Assembly (NCBI GenBank): GCA_021397835.1
Contig: JAJFZO010000407.1
Location: 3,224,001-3,288,000 of the forward strand
Origin: Moringa oleifera
Taxonomy: Eukaryota; Streptophyta; Magnoliopsida; Brassicales; Moringaceae
Reading direction: 5' to 3'
DNA length: 64,000 nt
Below the pieces are notes generated by a model. It worked only from the letters and a program-made list of their open reading frames with translations, was not told where the DNA came from and did not search any database. This document shows, one piece after another, positions 12,905 to 25,084 of this stretch. Every line of letters starts with the position of its first letter. Positions within the stretch are counted from its first letter, which is position 1. The position numbers and the translations under genes were made by a program.

Positions 12905-14128
12905 GAAGCGTTTCAAGTGTCTCTAGTGCTCAGCAATGACGCAAAGGCGGCAATGCATTTGTTATGTGTTCGGTGATGTGACAGGTGGCTTTTTGGGGTA
13001 CTCCATGCTAACCATTTTTTACTTCAATTATCATGATTGGGACTTTTAACCCATCTTTAACAGTCCAGAAATCTAGATATTCTCCTTTTCCTCATAAAAG
13101 AAGGGACAAAGTTCGTCATCACTGCCGCATGTGACTGTCCCTGATGATGAACTGCAATTAACTGTTCAAACACAGAAGGGCCTAAAAACATAAAATATAG
13201 AACTGGAGAAAGGTAAGAAGAAAGTAGAAGCCAGAAGAGATTCTTTATATTTTGTCTTTTCAACTGGGAATTTAGTAATAAATCTAAGATCCATATTACC
13301 GAATGACTTGGGTTAGATGAAAAGGGTGTGCCAATCTGGTATCTAATCAAGTCTAAGTTTACTGATTATTGATGCAAATTGACGATACTGCCATTGCATT
13401 CCTAGACACTGAACAAAAATGGTACAGGGGCTTCAAAGTCATTCCTCATTTAAGCAACACAGGAGGTAACAAAAACATTAGAAGAACCTGAAGAGAATTT
13501 GGAAGAATCCTTCCCATTCATGCTGGATTCTGCAATTGCTAATTGCTAAGCACACTCTACAGAAGTATGTGAAACCAATACATTATATAGCCAAACAGAG
13601 GCTGTAATTGAGGATTCAACCAATGAAACAATTTGAAACAGAAATGAAAATTATCGATTCAATGAATACGATAATCCATGAGTCATTCAGCAAGGATCTA
13701 GAATGCCGGATTAAGGGCACTTCAGACCTCCAGATGTAGCCCTTTTTGCAAAGATATCTACAGTCTTGGAAGAGGAGCATTCTGTCAGGGTTGCCAATTG
13801 CCATGGCTTAACATTCCATATGCCTTGGCTGCCATCATGAATGGGAAGCAGCCCCAATCCCAGATAAGAAGGCGGCGGCATGGAAGAAGAAACATTGCTG
13901 CCACATAGCTGCAGTTATGTGAGACAGTGAATGTTTAAGATCGAATGAAAGTAAAGCCAAGAATAATAACAAAAATCAAATTCAATAAAAGACAATTAGA
14001 GGTTTCATTATTTCCCGCCCTTAGGTCATTTTTGTTTTCCTCATTCTGTTGCACTATCTTCTCTGTCTATCTACTACAGCCACATAGGAATCGCTGTAGC
14101 TAGTACCCTTCACGCCACCCCACACCAC

Positions 14129-14129
<1 letters not shown>

Positions 14130-14172
<43 letters not shown>
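14130..14172. repeat. Poly-C tract, 43 bases
   Basis: This is an uninterrupted run of 43 C, preceded by CACACCACAC and followed by TCCTCCTGCC. The length is liable to sequencing or assembly error. Confidence 0.9.
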
Positions 14173-14175
<3 letters not shown>

Positions 14176-14708
14176 TCCTGCCTGTCACCCCAAATCGGAA
14201 TAGCTGGTACTTATTCCAGGGACTCTAGATGAACAAAGTCATCTCAGATCAGTTGACTACAGTCTGCATCCTGCTAAGAAATTTAACAAAATCATCTATT
14301 CCTAGGAGAACTGCAGAGTGATTTAATTATTTTGAGCACAGCATTTCTTTTATTTCTTTTGTGGCAAGCTGTGCAACCCAGCAACTTTCAGCAGTTGAAG
14401 AAAAGCTCAAGCAGTTTCTCCCATACAGAGAAAATCTTTTTCTAGAAAAGGTATGCATATAAATCTTATGGTAATTGTGTCTCTTAAAATATTTTCTTCA
14501 AAAGCTTCTTTTCAATAAAATTTCGGTGACAAAATAAAGAAGCAGTTATTAGTTATCACCAAGACAAGACAGAGAGGATGGGAACTAGCTCCTGTTATTC
14601 TCCATTCTTGTTGAATATAAGAGGAATGGTGAACAGCAACAATTTGATAGCTGGACCATACTAAAAAATAAGTATATAAAAACTTCACCTGCCGTTGAAA
14701 TGCTTCTT

Positions 14709-17700
14709 TTAGCTGTCCGAGTTTTTCATTAGACTCAAGATGACCCCGGCAGTAAGACTCATGGCTACGAGACCAAGAGAAGCCTCAGTTGATACATGAA
14801 ACCCTGTAAGGAAAGCCAGAAAAAATTATCAATTTCAACTTTCATTTGAAAAATCAAATGGTTTAAGCATAAGATAATGGCATCATAGGCTACATACCGA
14901 AGAAATCCAGGATCATCTTACACCCAATGAAGCCGAGAACAATCGCAATTGAAGGCTGATAAAGAATTGGCGGGAAAGATAAATTATCATTTCTTTGAGC
15001 AGTAACATAGGGACTATTATTATACACACTAGCACCACTGTATAAAGGTAAAAATATTAGAAGTTCTACAAAATCAACAAATTCCCCCTCATTTACTAAA
15101 TCATTCCCAGTATCCCACAGTTTCAGAGTATGAATCCATGGAATACAAAAACTCCTCAATGGGTATTCCTTCCCATCAAATATTCCTCTACTCCTTTTCC
15201 TCCAAATCAGCCACAAAACCAACAAGAATACTTTCCTAAATAGTTTTTTCCTAGTTTTATCCCTGCAAATGCCGTTCCATGCCAAGAACTACTGTCCCCA
15301 TAGCCATCCAGTCCACCCCAAGCATCTGCAATACTGCGCCCCCCTTCCCCCCCCCCCCCCCCAAAAAAAAAAAGCCGTTTAGTCCCTTCACACTCCAAAA
15401 ACAAGTGCTGGACTGATTTTTCTCTCTCTTTATCCAAAAACAAGTGTTGAACTGATTCTTCTCTCTCTTTATCCAAAAACAAGGGCTGGACTGATTCTTC
15501 TCCCTCTTTACACAAGATGCACCTGCTCACTAAGGTGATACCCCTCTTCTTTAAATTATCAATAGTACGCACCTTCCCATAGATTACCTCCCACACAAAT
15601 AAGGATACCTTTGTTGGAATTCCCACCTTTCACACCAAATTCCATTGATTACCTCCCAAGTTCTCCAGCCTTCTACCACTCACCACTCATGCCCAGTATT
15701 ACCTTATCTGGCTGGTCCATATTCACTTTCACTTCCTGAATCTTGCTATAAATCTGCAGTTGACCTGCCATTGCCAATCTTAAATACGACAATCCCCTCA
15801 AAATCCTCCCACCCATTCATTATGGCCTTCCAAACGCCAGTCCCAAAGGTTTCTCTGTCTCTTCTGGTCATCCACCCACCCTCTCTCCAAACCATATTTT
15901 GTTATCAAGACTTTTCTCCATAATCCTTCTTTTTCTGTCATGAATTTCCATAGCCATTTAACAGGCAATACCCTGTTAAACAAACGCAGTGGCTTTAACC
16001 CAGCCCTCCTTTATCTATTAGCTTTGTCACCATGTCCCACCTGACAAGATGAAATTTCTTTTCCTCCTCTGAGCTGCCCCACAGAAATCTTCTCTGCAAA
16101 CTTTTCAGTCTTGTAGCTACTACACTTGGAAATGGGCATATTTGACAATGTACTCTTAATCAAAGTTAGTCTTCTCCCTTTAGAGAGAAACGATCTCTTC
16201 CACCTTGCTAATCGTTCCTCCATTTTATCATAATTCCATCGCAAACAATCACATCTCCATTCTTCGCCCATAGGGACAGATCCAAATACTAAATAGGCAG
16301 GGAGCCTGTTTTGCACCACAACCACTCAGCCAGCAGTTCTCCATCCACCCAATCTCCTACTCGGATTGGCTCACTGTTTGCTAGATTCACCTTTAACCCC
16401 AAAACCACCTCAAAACCAGTAAAATGCTCATTCCTTTAATTCACCATCTGTTCCACCTGGCCGTCACAAAAAATGATGGTATCATTTGCGAAAAGCAACT
16501 GTGATATCAGCACTTCCTCCCCCCATCCTCCCACCTTAAAGCCCTCTAGAAACCCGCACTGCACAGCCCTAGACAACATTTTATCCAAAGCCTCCATTAC
16601 AATAACAAAGAGCAAGGGAAAGAAGGGGTCACCCTATCTTAATCCTCTAAACAATTTAAAGGATTTCTTAGGGTGACCATTTACCAACACCGCAAAAGAT
16701 GGAGAAGAGATGCACTTTTTCATCCACTTGCACCATTTCTCTCCACATCCAATTCTTCTCAACATATATACGACAAAGTCCCACGAAACATGGTCATATG
16801 TCTTTTCTCCATCCAATTTACAAATTAACTCTTTCCTCCTCCCTTTCAACTAAGAGTCGACCACCTCACTGACCATCAATACTGCACCTAAGATCTGCCT
16901 CCCCCTCACAAATGCATTCTGATTATGACTAATTACCATGTTCACCACATTTTTCAATCAATTTGCTAGGATCTTAGCTATGAACTTGTAAATACATCCA
17001 ACCAAACTCATAGGCCTAAAATCCATCAAGTCATTTGCGCCCGTTTTCTTTGGGATTAGCACAAAAAATGTCGCATTTATAGCACTTACAAACTATCCAG
17101 ATCTGAAAAAATCAGCAAAAAGTTCCATCACATCTGTCTTGATAACCTCCCGATGTTTTTTGAGGAAGTCCACAATAAATTCACTTGGCCCCGGTGCCTT
17201 ATCACTTGCACGCTCCCCTAGGGCAGCCATTACCTCCTCCTCCCCAAATAGTTCCTCTATTTGCCTCTTCAAGTCTTTCCCTTGTGAACTTCAAGCCATC
17301 TAACTTCGGTCTCTAGCCTTTATCCTCACTGCATAATTTTTTAATAGAATGCACCAACTTCCTTCCTCAGTTCATCATTTCCCTCCACCATTACTTCTCC
17401 AATTTGTAGCTTGTTAAAGAAATTTTGTTTTTGGGGTGCATTAGCCATTCTACGAAAAAATCCGATGTTTTTGTCCCCTTCTTTGAGTTATAAAGTTTGA
17501 GATTTTTTACGCCATGAGTTTTCTTCCATCTTTATTGCTTGGTTCAACTCCTGACATAACTCCTCCATTCTTTTATAGATAACTTCGTTATCGCCATCAG
17601 CCATAATCTTCCAGTCCATTTCCAGCAACTGTTCACATAGCTCATTTTTTCCCTTACCTATGTTTTCAATCCTTTCCTTGCTCCACCTTTTAATCTCTTC

Positions 17701-20700
17701 CTTCACCCTTTCAACTTGTTTGACAGTACAGAGCTTGCATTGCCCTTCACCCCCTCCCTCTCCCACCAACGCTTCACAAGGCCATACAATTCCTCCACCT
17801 CCAACCACATATCCTCGAACCTAAATGGACATGGTCCCTACTTCATACCCTCCAGCTCAAATGTAAGGTGATAATCGGATATGGATTTTGGGAAAGACTT
17901 CTGTTGCATCCTTGGAAATATCTCCTCGCACTCATTTGAGTTAAAAATTTGTCAACCCTAGATAACACCGATACCTCTCTCTCATTAGACCCAGTGAAAT
18001 GGCCTCTTGTCAAAGGCAAATCTTGGAGTTCCAACTCTCCCACTAATTCCATGAAAGCCCCCAACCTCCTACTCCCCTTGCTGCCCCCATTTCTCTCATG
18101 AGAGAAAAGAACTTCATTGAAGTCTCCTCCCACTACCCATGGCAGCCCATTTCCTCTCCTCCTGCAATCCTTAAGGTCTTCCCACAGAAGATTACGCCGA
18201 CCTTTGTATGTGTCTCCATACAACCCAGTAAACATCCAGCTAAGGTCAATCCCCTCCAATTTGAAAATACAAGTTATGGACTCTTGCCCAACCCAACTGT
18301 CCTCCAACTTTCCCAGTTTTCTACTCCACCCTATTAAAATCCCACTAGCACTCTCTTTAGCCTCCAAATGCCTCCCACTCAATCTCCATTCTTCTCCAAA
18401 AGACTTCTAATCACCGCCACTGGTATCTCCTCTATTATAATTTCTTTAAGGCATATTAAATCCATCTTCCATCTTGATATTGCTTCCTTAATAAAGGCCC
18501 TCTTCCCCAGGTCATTCAAACCTCTCGTATTCCAAGATAAAAATCTAAATACTGTAGCTAGAATTACATCCCCTTACTCCTTTTATTCCTCCCACCATTA
18601 AATTACCCCTATCCCCTTTCTCATAATTCACCCGACATTTCAAAATCTTCAATTCCCTGGGCCCTTCTTCCTTGTTGTCTCTTTCTTCTTAATGGTTGCT
18701 GCACTCCTCCTCTTCTCAACTTCAGTAAATAAGCTGACAACCTAGTTTTTCCATTCCCTCAAATGAGAAACCCATAACCCTACATACCTTCTTCATACTC
18801 TTTAACACAATAGCCGATACCATCTTTTACCCATAGACTTTAACGACCAATCCTTTGTTCCCATACCTAGTCTGAATTCATTGTTAGAGGCAGAGCCTCA
18901 TCCCCTATCTCCTCCATCTCTCCGTCACCTATATCCACCAAAGCCAGCCTCGAATTCACCTTCATCTCTCCTGACAACCCCCCACCTTGGTTCATCCCCC
19001 CATCATCAATAACAAACCCATCCCTCGCTGCCTTAGACCTCGAATAGGAAGACATTCCCCTTTCCGATGCAATATTTACCTCAATGACTCGAATTGCACA
19101 ATCCATTTGACTCCTAAGGTTCCTTCTTGACAACGAAACAAGACCTCGCAACTGTCATCTTCCCATAGACCATTTTCTACAAAGTCACTCAACCTCTCCT
19201 GTTGCAAAACGATGACTATGAGAGAGAGCGATCGCCTCGCATTCGCGCAATGCCTTCCATCGCTCTTTTACCCCGATCCGTCTCCTCTGTATTTACCCGA
19301 TCCACACCTCCTAACACCCAACCTAGACTACTGAACGTGCGCGAACCACCCATTTAGCCCAGCCTCTCCCATTAAAAACCTCTAATGTTGGATCCAGTTC
19401 TGCTCTATGCCTCAAGCCCGAACCATTCTTGGATTTGGGCCTAAACGCCATATCAGACTTAGATCCACCCTCGTCAATTGAACCCAAAAGCCTTCTCTTT
19501 TCAACCCGATCATATCTCTTCAAGTTAGAAACGTGACCCACTCCAGTGCTATGCACCGATTCCCTCACGACGATCACATCTCTCTAGGATTTACCGAAGG
19601 TCAAATCTAGTTTTACCGTCTGTGTCGCCACCATCATCGATAACACAAAATCCCACCCGCATCTTGGGCAATGGCTAACAATATATGTTCGGCTGGCTTT
19701 AAACCCCGAACCTTCTTGATGTTCGCCGAAACTCCCACCCTTTCCCCCCAAGATAATATGCTGAACCCCTTTACCTTCCTCCAGCAATTCAAACCATCCC
19801 CTCCATCCAGGAAGACTAAGCTCCTCCCCCTCCTTCTTTGTGTCTCAAAGATTAGCATATCGACTGCTAGGATTTTCTTTCATCATCATCAACAAAAAGC
19901 CCTCCTTCCTCCTCTATTGCCACTACCATCCAATCCCACATCTCCTTGAAGCCAACCAGTCCATGAAAGTTGACAGCCAATAAGCTTCATCCCAACGCAA
20001 ACACAGAGACAAACGCCTACCTATACTTTGTTATGTGATTTAACCCCAAATTTTTCATCTACCTCCACTGACAGCTCCAAAATCTTACGCTTGATACTGA
20101 TGGCGAAGGGCACCATCAGAATCGAAGGGCACCACCTCCCTCCTACAATAGCCACGGGCTCTCGCTCTCTCACCATCGCTCTCTCAATAGGTCCACAAGC
20201 AAATTATCATTATAAATCCATATTTGTCAACATATCATGACACAACATATGGATGATATATAACATCAATACAGAGAATGATACAATCTTCACACATACA
20301 CCATGATACTAGGGGTGAAAAAAAGCAGAAGAGGAGTAATTGATGCATGTTGTGTAGGAATCATCTGAAATTCAATTGGGACAAGTAAATCTTATACCTG
20401 CAAATATTCCAACTCTGCCATACCTTCGGAAATCAGGGTGTAAAGTGATCTTAAACCTACATGGGCCAATAAGAAAGCTATGTAATTCCCCAAATAAAAG
20501 CACATTAATTTTCAATGCATGTGAGTCTTTGAATTGAAATCTAAGGATATATTTGTGATTCAGTTCAGAGGAAGTTCCCCTCTAGGAGAAACAAAGAGGA
20601 CAAAAACAACTTTTCCAAATGACGTGGATCCCAGTTTAAGTCAATTTGTCTTAGTTCAGAAATACACAGTGGAGAGAGAGAGAGGACCACATACAACTTA

Positions 20701-23700
20701 TGAACAAGCCTTTCACTCCCACTGCTCTCACAAATTCCACAAATAAAATCAGAACTTATCAGAACTACCAAAGATGTCTATAAGAATAAGCGACAAGAAT
20801 TACCCAAGATGGCGAAGAGATTAGAAGTGAAAACAATGAACGGGTCTCGTGTAACACCAAAAACAGCTGGTATTGAATCGACCTAAAAAAAATTATGAAC
20901 ACTATTAACTTTTGGCATTAAAAAACAAACATTAACCCAATCTGAAATATTCATCTATATGTCAGACATGGATAAAGGATCAACAGAACCTACAGCAAAA
21001 GCTATGTCACTGAGCTCAATAACTGCTACTGTGAGGAGCAAAGGTGTGGCCTGCCCAAAATGTTTCACACCTGTTAGAAGTCAAGTAAAAATTAATTGAA
21101 CACAGTAAAGGAACTCAATATTTTAACATGAGAATGCTAGTCTACTGAATTATGATGCAATAATGGTGCTAAAAGCTCAAATACAATTCCAGACTGTTAA
21201 CAACTTACTTTCCAAATGCCATCCTGTTTTGTTATAAACCGATTGCCATCATAATTAGCTGCAACAGTTTTAAAAACAGAAAGGGAAACTTTAAACATCA
21301 GACCACAAGAATCAGCTACACATAATCATATAATAAACTCAAAATATACAACCAAAGCTTTGCCTCCATTTATACCTCCAACCCAAAAAATTTTAGCAAT
21401 CACAATGTTTTGACTCAGATGTTAAAAGACAGAAAGGTGTAGATAAAATTAGTTTCATTTAATCCATGTTCTTGAATTCATTCCACTTGGTTCTTTCAGA
21501 GTAGAAAAAAGAAGTCTACTACATAACTGGAACTCATGATGATTCTTATTGAAAAAAAAAAGAGGGGGCGGGGGGGGGGGGGGGGAACTCATGAGGCTCT
21601 GCAAAGAATTTGCCAGTTTTTCCAGCCACATTCTGCTACTTGGAATTTCACTCTATTTTCTGGACCCAACTCTCAAACCAGGCTTCCATGTGTTTCCTTA
21701 GGAAAACAATAATTCTCTCATATTCCTTTTTCAGAAATTTCAGAGTATCTGATTATGCATTTAGTTACAATCAGATCCTATCTCATGACACAAACATTTG
21801 ATCTATCCTAAATGATTATCATTGTGCTACAGAGACTGTTCAACACATTACAACACAAGTAGGAAGTTAGTTTTTTTTTTTTTTTTTTCAATCAGCTAAC
21901 TAAATTTATAGGCAGGACTGCAAAGTGGCCAAAATATAAAGTTAGTTTCAGTATGTCAGGTTCAAAGTTTTACTGCTGAGTTCACAGTCATCTAGGATGA
22001 TCTTGACTCAGCTGAGAAATACTCAAAGATTCTGATTAAAGAATCAACCTTGCGAAAAATAAAAAAGGTCAACTGGACAACTTCAACTTAAAGAAAAAAC
22101 AGAAATGAGCAGAAATACATAGACAAAAGAGAACATTACTTGTGACAGGGATGACTTTCTGGCATGTCTTCACTATAACGTTGTCAGATAGGTCAGTATC
22201 ATCTTCTTCACTGGAAAATAGCTATCATAAAATAAAGAAAATGGTAATAACTATACATCTCAATAATAAGAATCAGACTTAAGGGGCATGTGCAGACACA
22301 ACAAATAAGAAATAAAAGGGTTATGCAAAACAATGTCATGAAATGTCAGATTCTGTCGATGTGGTCTTTTGTTCTACCAATTGTCTATCTTTCCATTTCT
22401 TGGAAAGAGGGTAGCAAGCACTTCATTAGAAAGTAACAATGGCAACTGCTTCCCAAGCTTTGGCAGAGACACATAAGGCGCTAACTTGGCATAAGACATT
22501 GACAAAAGTAATTGAAACAGACAATATACATCATATTGCTATATCTGTCTGGAAGATATATTGCACCTTGAAAGATGAATATAGGAGTATTGCAGCCAGT
22601 AGCAGGTTAACCGCCTCAAACCTCTAAAACAAATTGCAGCAAGGTTCAGAAAGAGCTGAGGCAACAGCAAAGAATGCATTTGTGCATAAACAAAGGTCCG
22701 CACGATGAATCTACCTGAAGAGTTGCTGTTCCGAGGAGTATCAATGACAAACGAAAAATGATTGCACCAGCAATACCATATGAAAGTACCCGACTCTACA
22801 TTTCCAACACAATAAACTTCCTGTTAGCAATTGATTGACATTAAAGGTTGCTTCATGTTAAAAAAGTATTGACGAGTGTTAAAAGAGTGATGGTAACCTG
22901 AGAAGCAGAATTTACATAATCATAATATTAATCAAGCAAGTACAGCACCTGGTACATAAGTGGTACTTTGAAATACTTGAAAATCAGAACAAAGACGAAC
23001 AAATTATCTACTGATAAACTTTGCTCCAATATATACCTGAAAAAAAAAATCTAGAATGCTCATTAAGGTGATAATCTCCAATATCGAAGAACTTCCTTAT
23101 CATTCATAGATTTTAAATATATTGCTTGGAGAAATATAAAACAGAATCTTGTTAGAGTTGATAATAGGAAGCTCTTAACATACCCGGCAAAAAATTCTGA
23201 TGCCTTGCCAACTCCATCTTTAAAACCTACTCCAACTCCAAATGCCACAGCAGCGCTCACCTATGGGAAGTGATGACTAAACTTATTTAACTCAGTCAAT
23301 GACAGAATCATCAAACTTAATAACACAAACCAGTAAAAGCTGAGAAGTACTCACCCATAAAGCAACAGCTTTAATAGATGATGAAAAGGTTTCGTGTTCC
23401 TCAGCTTTCCCGCCATGACTGTGAGAGGTAGTGACATTGTTAATGTCATCATATGATTCAGAACTGCTCTTCTTGCCCACTGCAGATTTATCCCACCAAA
23501 ATATCATACTAACCAGAAGGGATAAAGAAAAAAATAGGCAAGATGCAAATTCTTCAAAACTCAAAATTGCAGAGCTAAACAAATTGGAAAACTAATGCAG
23601 ACATTTGTAATCCATCTAACCATTCCAAAGGACCCAAACTGATTCTTTTCTTCTTTTATCAGACCATCCAAACTGATTTTTAACAATTGAACATGGCAGA

Positions 23701-24672
23701 TGAACAGACTGACTGTCCTTGCCACAGTCAAAATTCAAAGTTCATTACTGCTTATGAGCAAAAACAAAAATTTATTTCATGAAAGGCCTGAGGCCTATAG
23801 CAATATTAAATTTAGTATATAGCAATGTCGTAAATCATACAAATTTTCTTAGTTTTCTGGATAATTAAAGACATGCTTAAACTCAATTTGAACAGAATTA
23901 ACTAATAGATATATAAGATAATTCAGCTATTATTTGACACCAGTCACATTTTCTGTAGTGAAGAAAACCGCATCTGCCAAATTCCTTTTAATGGAATGAC
24001 CATGGTTCCAATGTTCACAGTGAAGATACAAGAAAACTTGAGGAAGTCAGTACATAGTCCAAACATAATCAAACAAATAATTAATTGCGCGTCCCTCTTC
24101 CCATTGGCGTTCTTCTTGATTAAAACGCCCTTTAACATGACACAATTAACAAGCCAACTGTGCTACAATTGATCACAATAGCACTTGTTTGATTTAATGG
24201 TTCTTCTGTATTATATTCATAACAATTTATTGCCTCAATCTACAAAGAGAATAAAAGCACAGAGGATCGCACAGAAACATAATCACCTGATGCAGACACA
24301 TCATCATCTTGTTCAGTTCCTCGGGAGCCCCCAACTGGAGAAACCTGCAATCGACGACCACTACCAACTGCAGAATTCAAAATCCAACGATACATCAACA
24401 CAAGTTCAGAACTGACTATCTCCTACATATAAACGTTATTAAGTTAACAGATACGCGTATATACGTACAGATAGGTAGATACATAGATAGATAGACAGAG
24501 ACAGAGACAGAGAGAGACCCGCACACTGAGTATGATTACGAGGGTAAGGGAAATGAACCCTGGTCCTGTCTGGAGCCCGAAATGGAGGCGAAATTGGCCA
24601 AACCCTAAGCAAAACTGGATCCAATTTCGTAGGAGCATGCATGCCACTGTGGATTACAGAAGGTAATCCCAT
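14709..24672 (-). CDS. TERC: Thylakoid membrane TerC-family protein
   Basis: Plant TERC is a chloroplast integral membrane protein needed for thylakoid protein insertion and biogenesis. Fourteen exons (descending): 24672-24519, 24367-24287, 23479-23355, 23260-23184, 23036-22949, 22795-22715, 22623-22567, 22221-22140, 21258-21209, 21050-20994, 20882-20804, 20456-20398, 14955-14898, 14803-14709. They give 380 aa, close to the Arabidopsis protein (At5g12130, from memory). Residues 1 to about 100 look like a transit peptide. The TerC core has several hydrophobic helices with the conserved acidic motifs [15 protein letters not shown] (D156) and [17 protein letters not shown] (E277, D280, D286). 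The first in-frame ATG is used; the open frame upstream lacks ATG. The intron between exons 12 and 13 is 5,442 bases because a LINE has inserted there; without it, it would be about 222 bases. Confidence 0.95.
14981..14991. repeat. Target-site duplication, LINE 3' side
   Basis: AAATTATCATT, identical to 20201-20211. It flanks the LINE on the side nearest TERC exon 13. Confidence 0.8.
15347..15373. repeat. C16-A11 homopolymer junction in LINE
   Basis: Sixteen C (15347-15362) are followed directly by eleven A (15363-15373). In coding orientation this interrupts the zf-RVT tail with a Phe/Gly run. Confidence 0.9.
15395..15511 (-). repeat. 39-bp in-frame tandem triplication in the LINE zf-RVT region
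   Basis: Three units start at 15395, 15434 and 15473 with period 39. On the coding strand each encodes 13 residues like [13 protein letters not shown]. The copies differ at a few bases. Confidence 0.9.
20201..20211. repeat. Target-site duplication, LINE 5' side
   Basis: AAATTATCATT, identical to 14981-14991. LINE sequence begins directly next to it at 20200 on the minus strand. Confidence 0.8.
21570..21585. repeat. Poly-G tract in a TERC intron
   Basis: Sixteen G follow an A-run and GGGGGC, in the intron between exons 8 and 9 of TERC. Confidence 0.9.
24470..24517. repeat. Compound GATA/GACA/GA microsatellite at the TERC exon 1 donor
   Basis: A compound short tandem repeat abuts the end of TERC exon 1. 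On the coding strand the donor reads GCGG|GTCTCTCTCTG, so the repeat itself supplies the 5' splice site. Confidence 0.85.
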
Positions 24673-25084
24673 TGCTTGGGGCTCTGGTGCTGTACGCAGG
24701 ACCAGTAATGTGTCACCAGTTGACAGCAAAAAGGTGTGGCCATGGTGATTGAGTCCGAACCAGTGTTAAAACGGTATCACTTTCACTGGGTGTTCTCACC
24801 AATAAAGACTCGCCACGTCTAGCAAGCGGCAGGATGAAATTTCTGAAAGAATTGGAGAAGGTTAAAACGACATTTGTAAGTGTAAGGGCATCTGACGATT
24901 CAAATTTGGCCACGTGTAAGGCAAGCATAGAACCTGCAACAGGTAATACTAATGTCTTTTCCCCTATTTAGACCTTTTCGGGGCCGATTTGGTTGACGCA
25001 TGCTTCCCTGCCAGAAATAGAAATCACACCGAGGAGACGAAAACCTAACTCGTTCGCTCGTACTTTCACGCAATTTCTCATTCA
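24673..25084. promoter_or_regulatory. Shared divergent promoter region of TERC and MOS11
   Basis: Only 412 bases separate the two oppositely oriented start codons, so both promoters and leaders must fit here or overlap. The sequence is mixed-composition with no clear TATA box for either gene. Confidence 0.6.

Larger units (their letters stand above)
12824..14708. other. GST promoter and TERC downstream spacer
   Basis: This is 1.9 kb between the GST start and the TERC stop. It contains the GST promoter near 12824-13000, a 43-base poly-C run at 14130-14172, and mixed-composition DNA. The longest open frames (for example 13057-13350 and 13616-13804, minus) resemble no family I know. Part of 14000-14708 may be TERC 3' UTR. 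Confidence 0.6.
14992..20200 (-). mobile_element. LINE (plant L1-type non-LTR retrotransposon), degenerate, inside TERC intron
   Basis: The element is about 5.2 kb and lies in the same orientation as TERC. In coding order it holds an N-terminal LINE-type domain (fragments at 19600-20110, for example [20 protein letters not shown]), an endonuclease domain (17843-18382, with [11 protein letters not shown] at about 18116-18140), reverse transcriptase (about 16300-17060, with [15 protein letters not shown] and [11 protein letters not shown]), a downstream connector (16011-16325) and a zf-RVT region (15207-15626, [18 protein letters not shown]). Stops and frame changes break it into short frames, and the RT motif reads FANDT. 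It is bounded by identical 11-base repeats (AAATTATCATT) at 14981-14991 and 20201-20211. Only a short A-rich tail precedes the 3' repeat. Confidence 0.93.

Noticed and set aside
13616..13804. Minus-strand 62-residue frame downstream of TERC.
   Set aside because: No homology or splice context; possible 3' UTR or noncoding sequence only.
24673..24729. Longer TERC N-terminus.
   Set aside because: The extended frame begins with TTG; the first ATG is at 24672 and gives a sensible transit peptide.
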